This document shows, in pieces, positions 47,145 to 57,955 of a stretch of DNA of 64,000 nt (position 1 is its first letter; every line of letters begins with the position of its first letter). The stretch is taken from NCBI RefSeq assembly GCF_000344685.1, contig NW_006920411.1, positions 1,038,129 through 1,102,128 of the forward strand. The letters are read 5' to 3'. This stretch comes from Gloeophyllum trabeum ATCC 11539. Lineage: Eukaryota > Basidiomycota > Agaricomycetes > Gloeophyllales > Gloeophyllaceae. The position numbers were made by a program, and so were the translations under genes. Below the pieces are notes generated by a model. That model ran no database searches. It was given only the letters and a program-made list of their open reading frames with translations, and had not been told where the DNA came from.

Positions 47145-49862
47145 ATGTCCCTCCAAGACGACGTCGACGCCAGCCACAGTCCTCTGCGCCCGTCCAGCTC
47201 GTGCAGCAGCATCTGCACGCTCGTGCCCGATGACGAGAGCCTGTCAGATGTAGACGCTGAGGTCGAGGCCTCCGGAAGGGGCGATAAGCCGGAGTCGGTC
47301 CGTCCATTCTCTCGCCTTTCTTGGACTTCATTCCCGCTCAACGCGTTCCTTAGGCCCTTTCCAAAGACAGTGTTTCATCAACCGGAGCAACAAACGACGA
47401 GGTGAGCGTCATTGTTGCCGGGTCTTATTCTCGGGGGCAAAGACTCAGTCTCGTCATTGTTCCAGCCTCTTGACCGGGAAGCAGCGCGCAGAGATGCGCT
47501 GGATTTTCTAGCGTCTAGGCACATCTGCCTCCCTACAACCTACGCGGAAGCCACAAATGTTCGTCGCTTTGTTTTCGTGTCAGGCATGTACTGATGTATG
47601 GGTGTATGCTATCAGTTAGCGGCCTATTTTCCGCAGCATGCCTCTGCCATCTTGTCTCTACCGATCCGCTCCCCGAGGCCCTCGAAATCGCGCACGCCGT
47701 CCTCGAACGAGACCGGCGTCGCTCGGCCCGTAAAGAGGACGGATTCAATCCCCCGAACACATCCGTCTGTAGGTCGCGACGCCGGTCAGGTCTCAAGATC
47801 TGCGTCTGCGCATTCATCCGATAAGCCCAATTGGGCGCTGGCGCCAGACGAGCCCGAGAACTCTCAGTCGAAGAGTCCGACTCGTGGCCGTGCTGTATCG
47901 CGCAAGGACGATAAACCCAACGCACTGGTGAGAGGTCGCGGACGGGAAGAACGTCGCAGCAAGGATGCACGCATTCCCTCCATGCCCGCCCCGCTTTCTA
48001 GGACACCCGAGCGCGGACTCTCGATGAAGCCGGAGCCGATCTTACCCTTGCAGGTGACCAAGTGGCTGCAGTCCCTGCCTATGGAGCAGGACAATTTCAG
48101 CATTGAAAACGCTGCGTCGTCCACCCTCGATTGCGTGGAGCCAGTGGTGCAAGTTCGTGTCCGCGTTCCTACAGAGGAACTCATACTTTCTGCCCCTGCA
48201 TTCGCTAAAATTACGACCAAATCTATCCATGGTGGACTTCAGCTAGCAAGTGCCGGCCCGGCTTCGAAGGCTCTCCCCCAGCAAAGTCTCGAAGCGCACC
48301 CTCATCAACAGGGGTCCCAATCTGGCCATGACGTCTGTCCGGGGAAGGCACCAGGCGCTCATTATCCTGCGGCATCTGATGCTGCCGTATCCCAGCGACA
48401 CCACGGTCACCACCACCCCGAATCGCAGCGCAGTCAAGTAGAAACTCAGCGAGTCAAAACTGCTTCCGCCTCAGCTCGCACCAGCAGCTCGTCCTCCCAT
48501 CGACCCTCGTCTCTTATCCTCAACCCACAGGTTCATTTTCACCCGCATACAGGGGCCTTTGGCAATACCACGCGTCGCGATCCACTACCCCCCTTGTTTT
48601 CCGCCCCCTCGCTGGCGTCTTCTCTGTGCGGGCCGTCGCCCGAGTCGCCTACGACACCGACGAAGCCGCTGACAATGAGCTCGATGTCGCGCTCGGATAT
48701 GAGGTGCGATCTGCCGGAGCTGATGCGGCGGATGATGGCTGACGAGGAGGGTGCGCCGGTGCCGCCCCCGCCGAAGGGGAGGGGCACTGCGAGTGCGCGG
48801 GCGTCTGACCAGGGGAGTGGGTGGGTGAGTCGAGAGATTGTGTTTGGGGAGGGGAGGTCGCCGAGGAGTCCCGTTGGGCGTGCGCGGGAGGAGAGAGGGA
48901 GCTATGGGACTTGCTCGAGGCCAACGAGTGAGCAGGGGCGCGGTCGTCCTGCTGCTCAGGCGGGAGGGGCGAGTCCCCTTGGACGGCATCAAGTGGTGCC
49001 TGAGGATTACTTTGATCCTAGGTTCGCTGTGCCTCACCCCGAGCAGGGCGCAAGGCGGGTGCACCATGGGCAGGCGGGGTCGAAGCAGCAATCTCCTGCA
49101 CCCGCTATCAGGTATCGCGTTCCGCTGCGTCGCGACTCGTCGCCTGCTACTCAACAGCTGTATATGCATCATCCTCCGTCTCCGCTTCATAGTCAGATCC
49201 CTCGGCCCCGTCAGCCTGCCGGCAGTCCCTCGAACGGACCGCAGCTGCTCCCCAACAATACCGCATATAACCACGATCTCAATCGCCATCTGTATTCACC
49301 TTCACGCCCATCTCCAGCCGCATCTTCCGTCCATAGTCCTATCTACACAACGAATCAGCGATCGCATTCGAGTCCATCGTCGACACCACCTCCGCAAGTA
49401 AAGGACGAAAATATCAGACGCAATGCATATAACCAGATACCCCAGGCACAATCGCATTATCATACCCAAAGTCATCAATCCTATACCCAGAAGGAGCGCC
49501 ACCGCGCGCCGGGCAACCAGCTGAGCCTGGACGAGATCATGAACTTGCTGCCCCACGAGGGCCTGACGCACCCGGTGCTGTACGAGTATGTGAAGGCGCA
49601 GGTGGAGGCGGGGCTCGACCCGCCGCCGTGGTTCGACCCGAAGGTGTGCGCGGGGATCCGCGCGAGGGAGGCGCAGGCGCAAGATAAGCTTGCAGAAGCA
49701 GGAGAGAAGCCTGCCCACGGTGACGGGGAGAAGGTCAGCAAGGATGTCGGCCTCGCCCAGTTTTTGCCGGATGGACCGCCGCGCGACGGGGTGTTCGTCC
49801 AGGCGAAGGAGGATGGGTGGATGTCCTTCGGGCATGGCAGGCAGCAGGTGCCTGCTACCTGA
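47145..49862 (+). CDS. Large disordered protein of unknown function
   Basis: Predicted exons: 47145-47401, 47492-47576, 47637-49862, giving 855 aa. Not recognised. A conserved-looking short block spans the first introns (RDALDFLASRHICLPTTY, ATNVRRFVF). Then come Ser/Pro/Arg-rich disorder, one hydrophobic strand-like stretch (VEPVVQVRVRVPTEELIL), a His-rich run (HHGHHHPE) and MRCDLPELMRRMMADEEG. A C-terminal helical block (LSLDEIMNLLPHEGLTHPVLYEYVK, EAGLDPPPWFDPKVC) looks folded. The first intron is uncertain: the acceptor at 47491 was chosen because nearer acceptors lead into stop codons. Phosphoregulated scaffolds look like this, but there is no direct evidence. Confidence 0.65.
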
Positions 49863-50961
49863 AGCTCGCGATCGACCCTCCCCTGATCGGCACGCCGTGG
49901 TTCTCCGCGTATAGAAGGCGTGCATAGCTGTGTTTTTCCCGTTTCCTTCTGATCGTCACGACACCCCATGGCTCTTCCTCCAGCATGGATCGTTACAGTC
50001 TCCAGTCCATATCATATAAGCAAGGCAATCGTACAGTATTCGCACACGTTAGTATCTTGTAGCTCAGCATTCTGATATGTCGCATGATAGATTTGTAGTA
50101 TATCTTTTACACCTCTGTACTTTTACTGTGGATCTCCTTCATGAAGTGGCCATCGTGGTTGGCGGGATATCGGTCCAACTTCACCAGAACCATGGTGGCA
50201 GCAACAGCAGGATATCATGAAATCTATGAGTATATTGTGACTGCCACGGACGATGTGAATGACATGATGTGGTCACAGCGACAGAGGAGAAAGTCTGTTA
50301 ACCCCCAGCGGCGTTGTCAACGTCCAGATATTATAACCGGCCCTCGCACGTACAACGTGTATGAAGGAAGAACAGAGCACGAAAACAATGCGGTATGGAC
50401 AAAGGTGGCCTAGTGTTACATGAAGGGAATGATCTGCAGTCCACGCTGGATTACAGGGAATAGCTTAATGTATTAAGTTAATGCATGGAAGAGTCGTCGA
50501 AGGTGTTGGGTATTATGCAGGGTGGATGGCGGGATGCATCCATCAAGGACAGGGCTTGCTGCGCTACCTTCGTGATTCCATCTTTATGATGATGGATCCC
50601 TGATGGAAAGCGCAGACGGGGTGTTGATCGGGAATAGGGAGCAAGCGCCGGGAAGGGGGGCAGCATCGAGATGTGAAGCGTGTGGTGGTCGAGAAGCACC
50701 GCCAGAAGGGATAATGCAGATGTCTAAGTCATATCAAAGTCGTGGATGACCGCCGCGGAGTGGCGGAGGATGAGTAGAGGAGCAGTCGAGTCGCGATCCG
50801 TCAGTTCGAATGCCCATGCCGTATGTTGCATCCCGACAGTCGAGAGCCGGGTTTTGGTCATACATTTGTACAGCGTAGCCAAGGCGCGCAGGAGAAGGTG
50901 AGGATGGTGAGGGAAATGCAAGTCTATGTCGAGCGTCGAGGCAGGAGTGTATCGGAACTTA
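49863..50961. other. 1.1-kb convergent intergenic stretch
   Basis: 3' flanks of the disordered-protein gene and SKN1/KRE6. AT-richer in the first half. Only short open frames; no RNA gene or repeat recognised. Confidence 0.4.
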
Positions 50962-53932
50962 TCAGCATTCGCCCAACCAGGAGTTCTTCGGCCACGGTTG
51001 GCCAAAGTCGCCTCTCCAGGTCGTCAAGTTCGGGTTTGCGTACGCAGGCAGGTACCTAACATCCAACTTGGTCACTTCCCAATTCACCAAAAGATCAACG
51101 AAACTACGCACTCGTTGATATACTTCTGTGTCGGGAAATCCTTCGGGTCACATCCGATGTTGATCGAATCTTTTCTCTGGTAAACACGAATATAATCAAC
51201 ACGCATATGCACCGGGAACGGCAGATGCTCTAGATCGACATCCCCGAAGTTGGTTGACATGCCAAGGTTCATGATGATATACTACAAATTGGACACGTTA
51301 GCAACTTTACAGCGTGCATACACCCATAAATGTTGACTGACCATGGGCTCTTGCGGCACTGGTCGAGCAGAGATTTCCGTGGCCGCGTCCGGCCCCAAAC
51401 CCGCGACGTTCAGAGTCCACGATATCTTGTTGTCCGATATCCAAGTGATATACTGCCACATAAATCCATCAGTACCTGACTCTAGAGCCTGACGGGATAT
51501 CACTCACAGCGTCATCGAACCCTGGCTTGTACTACACCGACGCAAAAAAGTCATCAGGCATCACCATCACATCACATCATCGGATAGAACGCGCCACCGA
51601 CCTCAAACCCGTATATCGAATAACACCCCTGCTCATACTCATAGCACACCTGGTTGGTCGCCGTAACGACAGACGTCGCCTGCTGCGTCGCACTGCCAAT
51701 GAACGAATTCTGCTGGCTGATCGACGGGTCCACGATAACCTCGTTCTCGGACGTATTCGCCCAGATGTACCCCGCATTGAAAGGCTAGAAATACAGTACG
51801 AGTGAGTGTGAGTGATTATAGACCATGAAAGCCTAAGCACTCACCGCCCACTGTGCGGATTGCGAAACCTGCGCAACCAACGGCGTCCCGGTGATCTGCG
51901 CCTCGAAGACATCAATCTCCGGCGCCGCCCGTCCCACAAATGTCCCATCCGAGTGCTTCGGCCCTGGATGGCTCTCCCCTGGACACGTACACCGCGAAAG
52001 CCTCTGGCCGGGTAGGTACGACAGAACGCCACCCTTTCCCTGGTCCCCATTAATCGTGGCGGCAACCGGTTGTCCGTTGATGGACTGGTTGGCTACCGTG
52101 CCGACGTCACAGGCATCGTAGGTGTATGGCCACTATACAGCGACGAAGCATGAACGGGACGTACTCGCGATATTCACGCATATAGACACGCACCAGGCCT
52201 TCGAGACTCGCACCATACCCCGCTCTTCCCAGATTGCCCATCGTCCAAATGGCAGGCCACAGACCGACAACATTGTTTACACCCGGAAGCTCAACGTTCG
52301 TCTCGATGTATCCCCCCGTGAAACAAAATTTGTTCCACGTCGACATCATCCCTACATCCTGAAATTAGCAAAGCGCATATACCCACTTGCCAACTCGGTC
52401 ACTCACCTCCCTGGTAGTTTAAATTATGGCTCGCCTTCCGCTCCAGCGTAATAACAAGACTACCATCCTGCGTCGTTATCTGATCCGGACTGTACCACTC
52501 AATATTGTTCGTCTCCCAGTAGTGCAGGTCGACGGCCTCCCAGTACGGGTCGTCGCCAGGCCAGAACGTCCGTCCATCGACGTTGAACTCGTCACTGAAG
52601 ACGAGCTGCAGCTCGCTCCCGTCCGCCCATGACGTCTTCGTGTAGGCCTCTTTGGGTGTCTCGGCGTCAATGATCCCGTAGTCGCCTGGCAGACTTGGGA
52701 TCTGAATCCGGCACTTAGACAAGGGAAGAGAAGAGGGACGTTGGATGGCTTACCTGCCCACTGGCGTTTATGCCGCCGATGTTGAACGCACCGAAGTTGG
52801 ACAGTGTGCTCTTCGTCACATACATCGCTATTGGGAACCCAGCACTACGATCCTATCAGTATCTGTCCCGGCTGCGAAGAATCATCCGAATGCTACTTAC
52901 AACAGCCCCAGAACCCCGATAATAAGCACAACCAGGCATCCGAGATTCGCGACACCTCTCGACGAGAGATAGTGCCGGTCCGTCTCCGGCTTCGGTTTCA
53001 CAACCTTCTTGCCGTCCTGGGTCGCATAAGGCAGCGTCGGTGCGTGCAGCTCGTCATCTTCCTCCGCTAGGTCGCCGAGCGTAACCCACTCGCGCGGGTC
53101 CTGTGATAGTGTGAACTGGGAAGGAAGACGGTGGTAGGTTAGTCTCTCCAGTGAAGAAGGATAAATATCATCATGATTGAGAGAGGAAAACGAGCGTGGA
53201 GAATGCATGATAGTGAGGAAAGGATAGGATGGTGCTCAAGACAATGGAGCACTTGCTGGCAAAGGAATGCAAAAGATATGGTTCTCTGAGGGATCAGCAT
53301 GGGGTTGTGTCCCAAGGAGAATCAGTTGCCCAAAACCCGACAGCGGTCCGTCCGGATCCATTTGGCGGACCCCACTGTCCGGAGATCGTTTGAAGGACGG
53401 AATTAATTATGGCCGCCCTTGGCCGCCTCGTAAGTACGCAGAGCAGATGGTGCCCCCCACCATCAACCGGGAGCACGAACATGGAGACGAGTGCGACACC
53501 ATCAAAACGCCGCACGTCACCGTGACTACGGCTATTCGGACATCATCCAACGTCGGACATCAACTTTAGGCGCAGCTGCGAAGGCCCTCTTTTCCTGCCG
53601 CGAGCGTACGGTCTGACGTGGAGGCCTGAATATGAGCTCACCTTGTCGGCAATTGACGTGACTCTTGAGCCAGTGCTAGCAAAGGAATATCGCGAGTCTG
53701 TCTGTGCGATGCAGCATTACAGTCAGCCAGGCTCCACTGACAGCAAAGCAGGCAAGCGTACATAGAAGGAACTCTGGTTTCTAGGTATCCTGGGGACGGC
53801 CATCAGCGCGGTGGTGCTCCTTGGACTGGTAGAATCGCTGCCATAGCCAGACTTTTCTACAAGGTGAATGACAGAGGACGCAGAGGACGCGGCTTCGCCA
53901 CCACTGTTGCGGTCGGGGAAGGGGACAGACAT
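50962..53932 (-). CDS. KRE6: Beta-1,6-glucan synthesis protein SKN1/KRE6 (GH16-like)
   Basis: Type II membrane protein with a GH16 fold needed for beta-1,6-glucan in the cell wall; it acts in the ER/Golgi or at the plasma membrane. Twelve exons: 53932-53762, 53701-53642, 53115-52901, 52844-52754, 52701-52407, 52351-52194, 52132-51845, 51784-51602, 51531-51508, 51452-51342, 51281-51112, 51055-50962, giving 619 aa. A Ser-rich cytosolic part ends at [13 protein letters not shown]. Then the membrane segment [27 protein letters not shown], the family hallmark [52 protein letters not shown] and the catalytic-type motif EIDVFEAQ follow. The protein ends [14 protein letters not shown]. Intron 2 is 526 nt, ten times the local norm, and an alternative ATG lies at 53208. 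Introns after exons 8 and 10 start GTCGGT and GTCAGT; exon 9 has 24 nt. Confidence 0.9.
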
Positions 53933-54308
53933 GGCCGCGGACGTCGTCGACGACGGTGACGGGGAGGAGGAAGGGCAATCAGCAAAGAAGGCAGGCTACC
54001 AGCTGGCCCAGGGCAGCACATTATTGCGGCGGATTCCCAAGAATAAATCGCGAATTCGCGCATCCCTTCTCATTCCCACGTCACGTGGAGTGATGTCAGT
54101 TTTAGGTTTCGAGTGCGTTTCGCGACAGTTCTGTCACTTGCTTCACTGTTATCGGTGACGTCGGGAATTCTCCTTTTGTTGCCTGGCTTTCCCAGCTATT
54201 TCGTGATAAATCACGTTTAGTTATATGGGATCACCACGCATTTCCTTGTAACGATGTTTGCATATGTGACCTTGCCATACACCAAAGCCTACGCGATCGC
54301 TGCATCCT
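53933..54308. promoter_or_regulatory. Upstream region of SKN1/KRE6
   Basis: About 375 bp up to the transposon cluster. Contains CCCACGTCACGTGGAG near 54075, with ACGTCACGTGG: an overlapping CRE-like TGACGT (minus strand) and CACGTG E-box. No TATA box recognised. The transposon ends 377 bp from the start codon. Confidence 0.4.
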
Positions 54309-54398
54309 AGGACCCCTGAAAATACCGATAGATGCCGGTGCAGGACTTGATTTTGTCATGTCCGGACTTTTTTTGGCGCCCCCCCGCCTTTATGTCCG

Positions 54399-54747
54399 GA
54401 TAAAATACCGGCATCGGCCAAGGTCGGATCCATGTCCGGACTATTGCCCCGGCCTCTAGGAAACAGCAAAAATCACCCGTTGTAGTCCACAAGTCATTCT
54501 AGACACTAGATACTAGGGTGTATGTATGAAAACCTGAAACGTGCATAGTCTGAGGTAGAAAGTTCAATAGATAACGGAAGAGCCTTCGGGCTTGAGATCT
54601 CCAGCATGCAAAGAAAAGACGTGGCAGGCAAATGAGTGATTCGGCAGGCATTGTGCATTGCCAGGGTCTGAGAGACAGCGCGAAATACCCGCCCGTTCAT
54701 GGCTTCGTAGCCCTGGACGGCGAGATACGATACCGCCGCGATATTGG
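54399..54747. repeat. 349-bp direct repeat, left copy (abuts the gap)
   Basis: Identical base for base to 55458-55806 and ends exactly where the Ns begin. Contains part of element A, including one GTCCGGAC. Best read as the end of one contig. Confidence 0.95.
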
Positions 54748-55457
54748 NNNNNNNNNNNNNNNNNNNNNNNNNNNNNNNNNNNNNNNNNNNNNNNNNNNNN
54801 NNNNNNNNNNNNNNNNNNNNNNNNNNNNNNNNNNNNNNNNNNNNNNNNNNNNNNNNNNNNNNNNNNNNNNNNNNNNNNNNNNNNNNNNNNNNNNNNNNNN
54901 NNNNNNNNNNNNNNNNNNNNNNNNNNNNNNNNNNNNNNNNNNNNNNNNNNNNNNNNNNNNNNNNNNNNNNNNNNNNNNNNNNNNNNNNNNNNNNNNNNNN
55001 NNNNNNNNNNNNNNNNNNNNNNNNNNNNNNNNNNNNNNNNNNNNNNNNNNNNNNNNNNNNNNNNNNNNNNNNNNNNNNNNNNNNNNNNNNNNNNNNNNNN
55101 NNNNNNNNNNNNNNNNNNNNNNNNNNNNNNNNNNNNNNNNNNNNNNNNNNNNNNNNNNNNNNNNNNNNNNNNNNNNNNNNNNNNNNNNNNNNNNNNNNNN
55201 NNNNNNNNNNNNNNNNNNNNNNNNNNNNNNNNNNNNNNNNNNNNNNNNNNNNNNNNNNNNNNNNNNNNNNNNNNNNNNNNNNNNNNNNNNNNNNNNNNNN
55301 NNNNNNNNNNNNNNNNNNNNNNNNNNNNNNNNNNNNNNNNNNNNNNNNNNNNNNNNNNNNNNNNNNNNNNNNNNNNNNNNNNNNNNNNNNNNNNNNNNNN
55401 NNNNNNNNNNNNNNNNNNNNNNNNNNNNNNNNNNNNNNNNNNNNNNNNNNNNNNNNN
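54748..55457. other. Assembly gap, 710 N
   Basis: Run of Ns. Open frames running through it are artefacts. Because the flanks are identical, the gap may be spurious. Confidence 0.99.
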
Positions 55458-55806
55458 GATAAAATACCGGCATCGGCCAAGGTCGGATCCATGTCCGGAC
55501 TATTGCCCCGGCCTCTAGGAAACAGCAAAAATCACCCGTTGTAGTCCACAAGTCATTCTAGACACTAGATACTAGGGTGTATGTATGAAAACCTGAAACG
55601 TGCATAGTCTGAGGTAGAAAGTTCAATAGATAACGGAAGAGCCTTCGGGCTTGAGATCTCCAGCATGCAAAGAAAAGACGTGGCAGGCAAATGAGTGATT
55701 CGGCAGGCATTGTGCATTGCCAGGGTCTGAGAGACAGCGCGAAATACCCGCCCGTTCATGGCTTCGTAGCCCTGGACGGCGAGATACGATACCGCCGCGA
55801 TATTGG
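55458..55806. repeat. 349-bp direct repeat, right copy (abuts the gap)
   Basis: Begins at the first base after the Ns and repeats 54399-54747 without a difference. Unique sequence resumes at 55807. Confidence 0.95.
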
Positions 55807-56140
55807 ATTTCAGCGTGATATTAAAAACTGTATAATTCCGTGCAAATAAGGGGTACCCGAGGGTTCACGACTACAGGGGAGGCATGTCTAACCTTATTCG
55901 GTGAGAAATACCATACCGGGTCATGATAGTGTACTAGTCGCGACGAAGTGGCGGGCTGCTGACCATGTCCGGACTACAACCGGCCTCACTGCTGGGGTGC
56001 CGTTGGTGTCCGGACTAAAAAACCGGGTTGGCCGGCTGAGACCCCTACTTACGTCCGGACTGGCACCGGCGTCCCTCGCCCGAGGCGCTTTTTTGTCCGG
56101 ACTGGCACCGGCATCTATCGGTATTTTCAGGGGTCCTTGC

Positions 56141-56499
56141 AGGACCCCCGATAATTGGTATAAATGCCTGATCAGGTTCCGGACAAATTTTGGGACTTTA
56201 GAGCCCTCAATGGCTGATTTTTTACAGACAAATCGGCCGATTCTGGAGAACAGGCCTGATTTTTTTCCGGACATTTTGGTCAGACTTGGCCATTTCGACG
56301 CCATATTTACCCCGGCACCTGCCGGGGAAGCTAAATTTAGACGTACCCACGCCACAATTGCCTTTTAGAGCCACTTTTTCGCTGTGATGCCTGTTTTTTT
56401 CCGGACAAAAGGTCCAAAATCGGCGATTTTCTTCCGGACAAAATGGGTCTACTTATGGGTCCTCGGGATCAGGCATTTATACTGATTATCGGGGGTCCT
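56141..56499. mobile_element. Element B: 359-bp hAT-like MITE nested in the target site of element A
   Basis: Inverted repeats 56141-56173 and 56467-56499 match at 31 of 33 bases (AGGACCCCCGATAATTGGTA at the left end). A perfect 8-bp duplication GTCCTTGC flanks it (56133-56140 and 56500-56507). The termini share AGGACCCC with element A, so both belong to one family group. The interior has four TTCCGGACA repeats (56177, 56265, 56399, 56432) in the same orientation, A/T-rich tracts and no coding capacity. It entered three bases outside the right end of element A, within A's own target duplication. Confidence 0.92.
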
Positions 56500-56507
56500 G
56501 TCCTTGC

Positions 56508-57955
56508 ATCCTCGATTGAGCTCGGTACTCGTCGGTACCGAGACGGCCCATCTGTCTCCCTTCTATTCTAAAAATACCCCGTACACATTTATCCAAGCGC
56601 GTCGATCATCTCCACAAGACCCAACCTCTGAAAACTGCTTCAACAGCACATTCTGCGGTTGCTTTGGCTAGAGAATGGCAAGGATTCAAGTCTTTCCGTT
56701 GAGCAGCTAGCTGAATTTTTTTATTTGCCTCTACTGCGATCAGCACTGGACGCAGAATGCCGGGCGCTGCACATGCAAAGAACGTCGGACGCGGGGCGCA
56801 TCTGATCGCTTAGGTTAGGGTTTCCATTGCAGGCCTGGGTCCAGACTGCGCTGCTTTCCCCTGGTCCCTGCTTCCTCATATGGCTTGCTATCTTCTCATG
56901 CACATCTGCTTTGGCGTTGCCCTTACCTTCCGATTCTTCTCTATGAAACGACTGTCGCTCCCGGCATGGCCTGCACAGACCGTCGCTGCAATAAGAGACA
57001 CGCCTGCCCGTATGTAAGACCCTTGTCATGACCCGCCCAGATGATGGTGGCGGCCGAAAGCCGAGCAGCGACGAGCCTCTATCCAGTCACTCGTGGAATG
57101 GAACGTATTTCCGTTGCTACACCCTCGGGTCTTATGCGGTTCATCACCGTCCTGTGCTGTCTATATATACCGGCAGACGTCCGCCGATAATGAAAAACGC
57201 ATCCGGAACACCATGAGTTGGGGTTAGCTGATGGAAATTGCCCGAGGAAGCACCCAAGTATTGTGGGCGGATGTAGTTTGGACGAATGGAAGAGAGACCG
57301 CTTGGTATATAAGTGTGTGTGTGTGTATTCTAGGTGAATGGAAGACGGATGGCTTGGCCCTTGTGGCGTTTTGTCCAGGTAAAGGAAGGGGCGAACTGCG
57401 AGATAACGAGACGACTTCAATAGCTCACTCTCACGATACAGTGCTTTGAGCAATTTTAGAGACTTGCTCTGCTTCGACTCCACAATCGCATCGCGGTCTG
57501 TATGCGCTTACCTGACGGGCGTCCTAAATTGCATTACCCGTTGCATTGATACCAGGCATGAAAGAGGTGAGATGCTGGGGCAAAGCAAATGCAGGGAGAA
57601 TAGCCCACGGCGCCCGTGCCATCCAGGGAGGCCAGTTGTTCTGATTTTGGAGCTCACGACCCAGTCGATCGCTGCGCGGGCCGCACGTTCGAAAAGGTGG
57701 GTGCCTCGTACCAATAGTTCTAAGTAACATGTTGCTGCGCAGAAGCATCGGGCATGCATCTACCAGTGCATGCTACAGTCATAAGAAGTGCAACGATGCA
57801 ATCCGGACCCTCCAGTCGCTCGATGTGAGGACCGGAATGGCCGATTTGCATACGCTGTAACGGCGGGAACGGCAGCCGCCCGTCTTCATCACCACCTGGC
57901 CTAATTGCATTGCTAGAAGCTGACTGGAACACACCGATCGGCGTCTCTGACATGC
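56508..57955. other. 1.45-kb stretch without a confident gene
   Basis: Between the transposon cluster and PEX14. Starts with the remaining ATCCT of the target duplication of element A. A short GT dinucleotide tract lies at about 57313-57327. Open frames are short and lack motifs, except the frame overlapping the PEX14 tail described with that gene. Confidence 0.4.

Larger units (their letters stand above)
54309..56137. mobile_element. Element A: hAT-like TIR transposon, non-autonomous, interrupted by an assembly gap
   Basis: Perfect 33-bp terminal inverted repeats: 54309-54341 begins AGGACCCCTGAAAATACCG and 56105-56137 is its reverse complement. Target duplication TGCATCCT (8 bp) lies at 54301-54308 on the left. 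On the right it is TGC at 56138-56140 plus ATCCT at 56508-56512, split by the insertion of element B. Six distinct copies of the palindrome GTCCGGAC, each followed by T, sit near the two ends (54360, 54434, 55967, 56008, 56053, 56095). The 8-bp duplication suggests hAT (or P-like) transposition. No transposase frame. The apparent length includes 710 N and a 349-bp duplication; the collapsed length would be about 770 bp. Confidence 0.85.

Noticed and set aside
48585..49289. Long Arg-rich minus-strand open frame
   Set aside because: Antisense shadow of the large disordered protein; its composition mirrors Ser/Pro codons.
54506..55551. Open frames of 266-340 codons across the gap
   Set aside because: Made of N codons; not biological.
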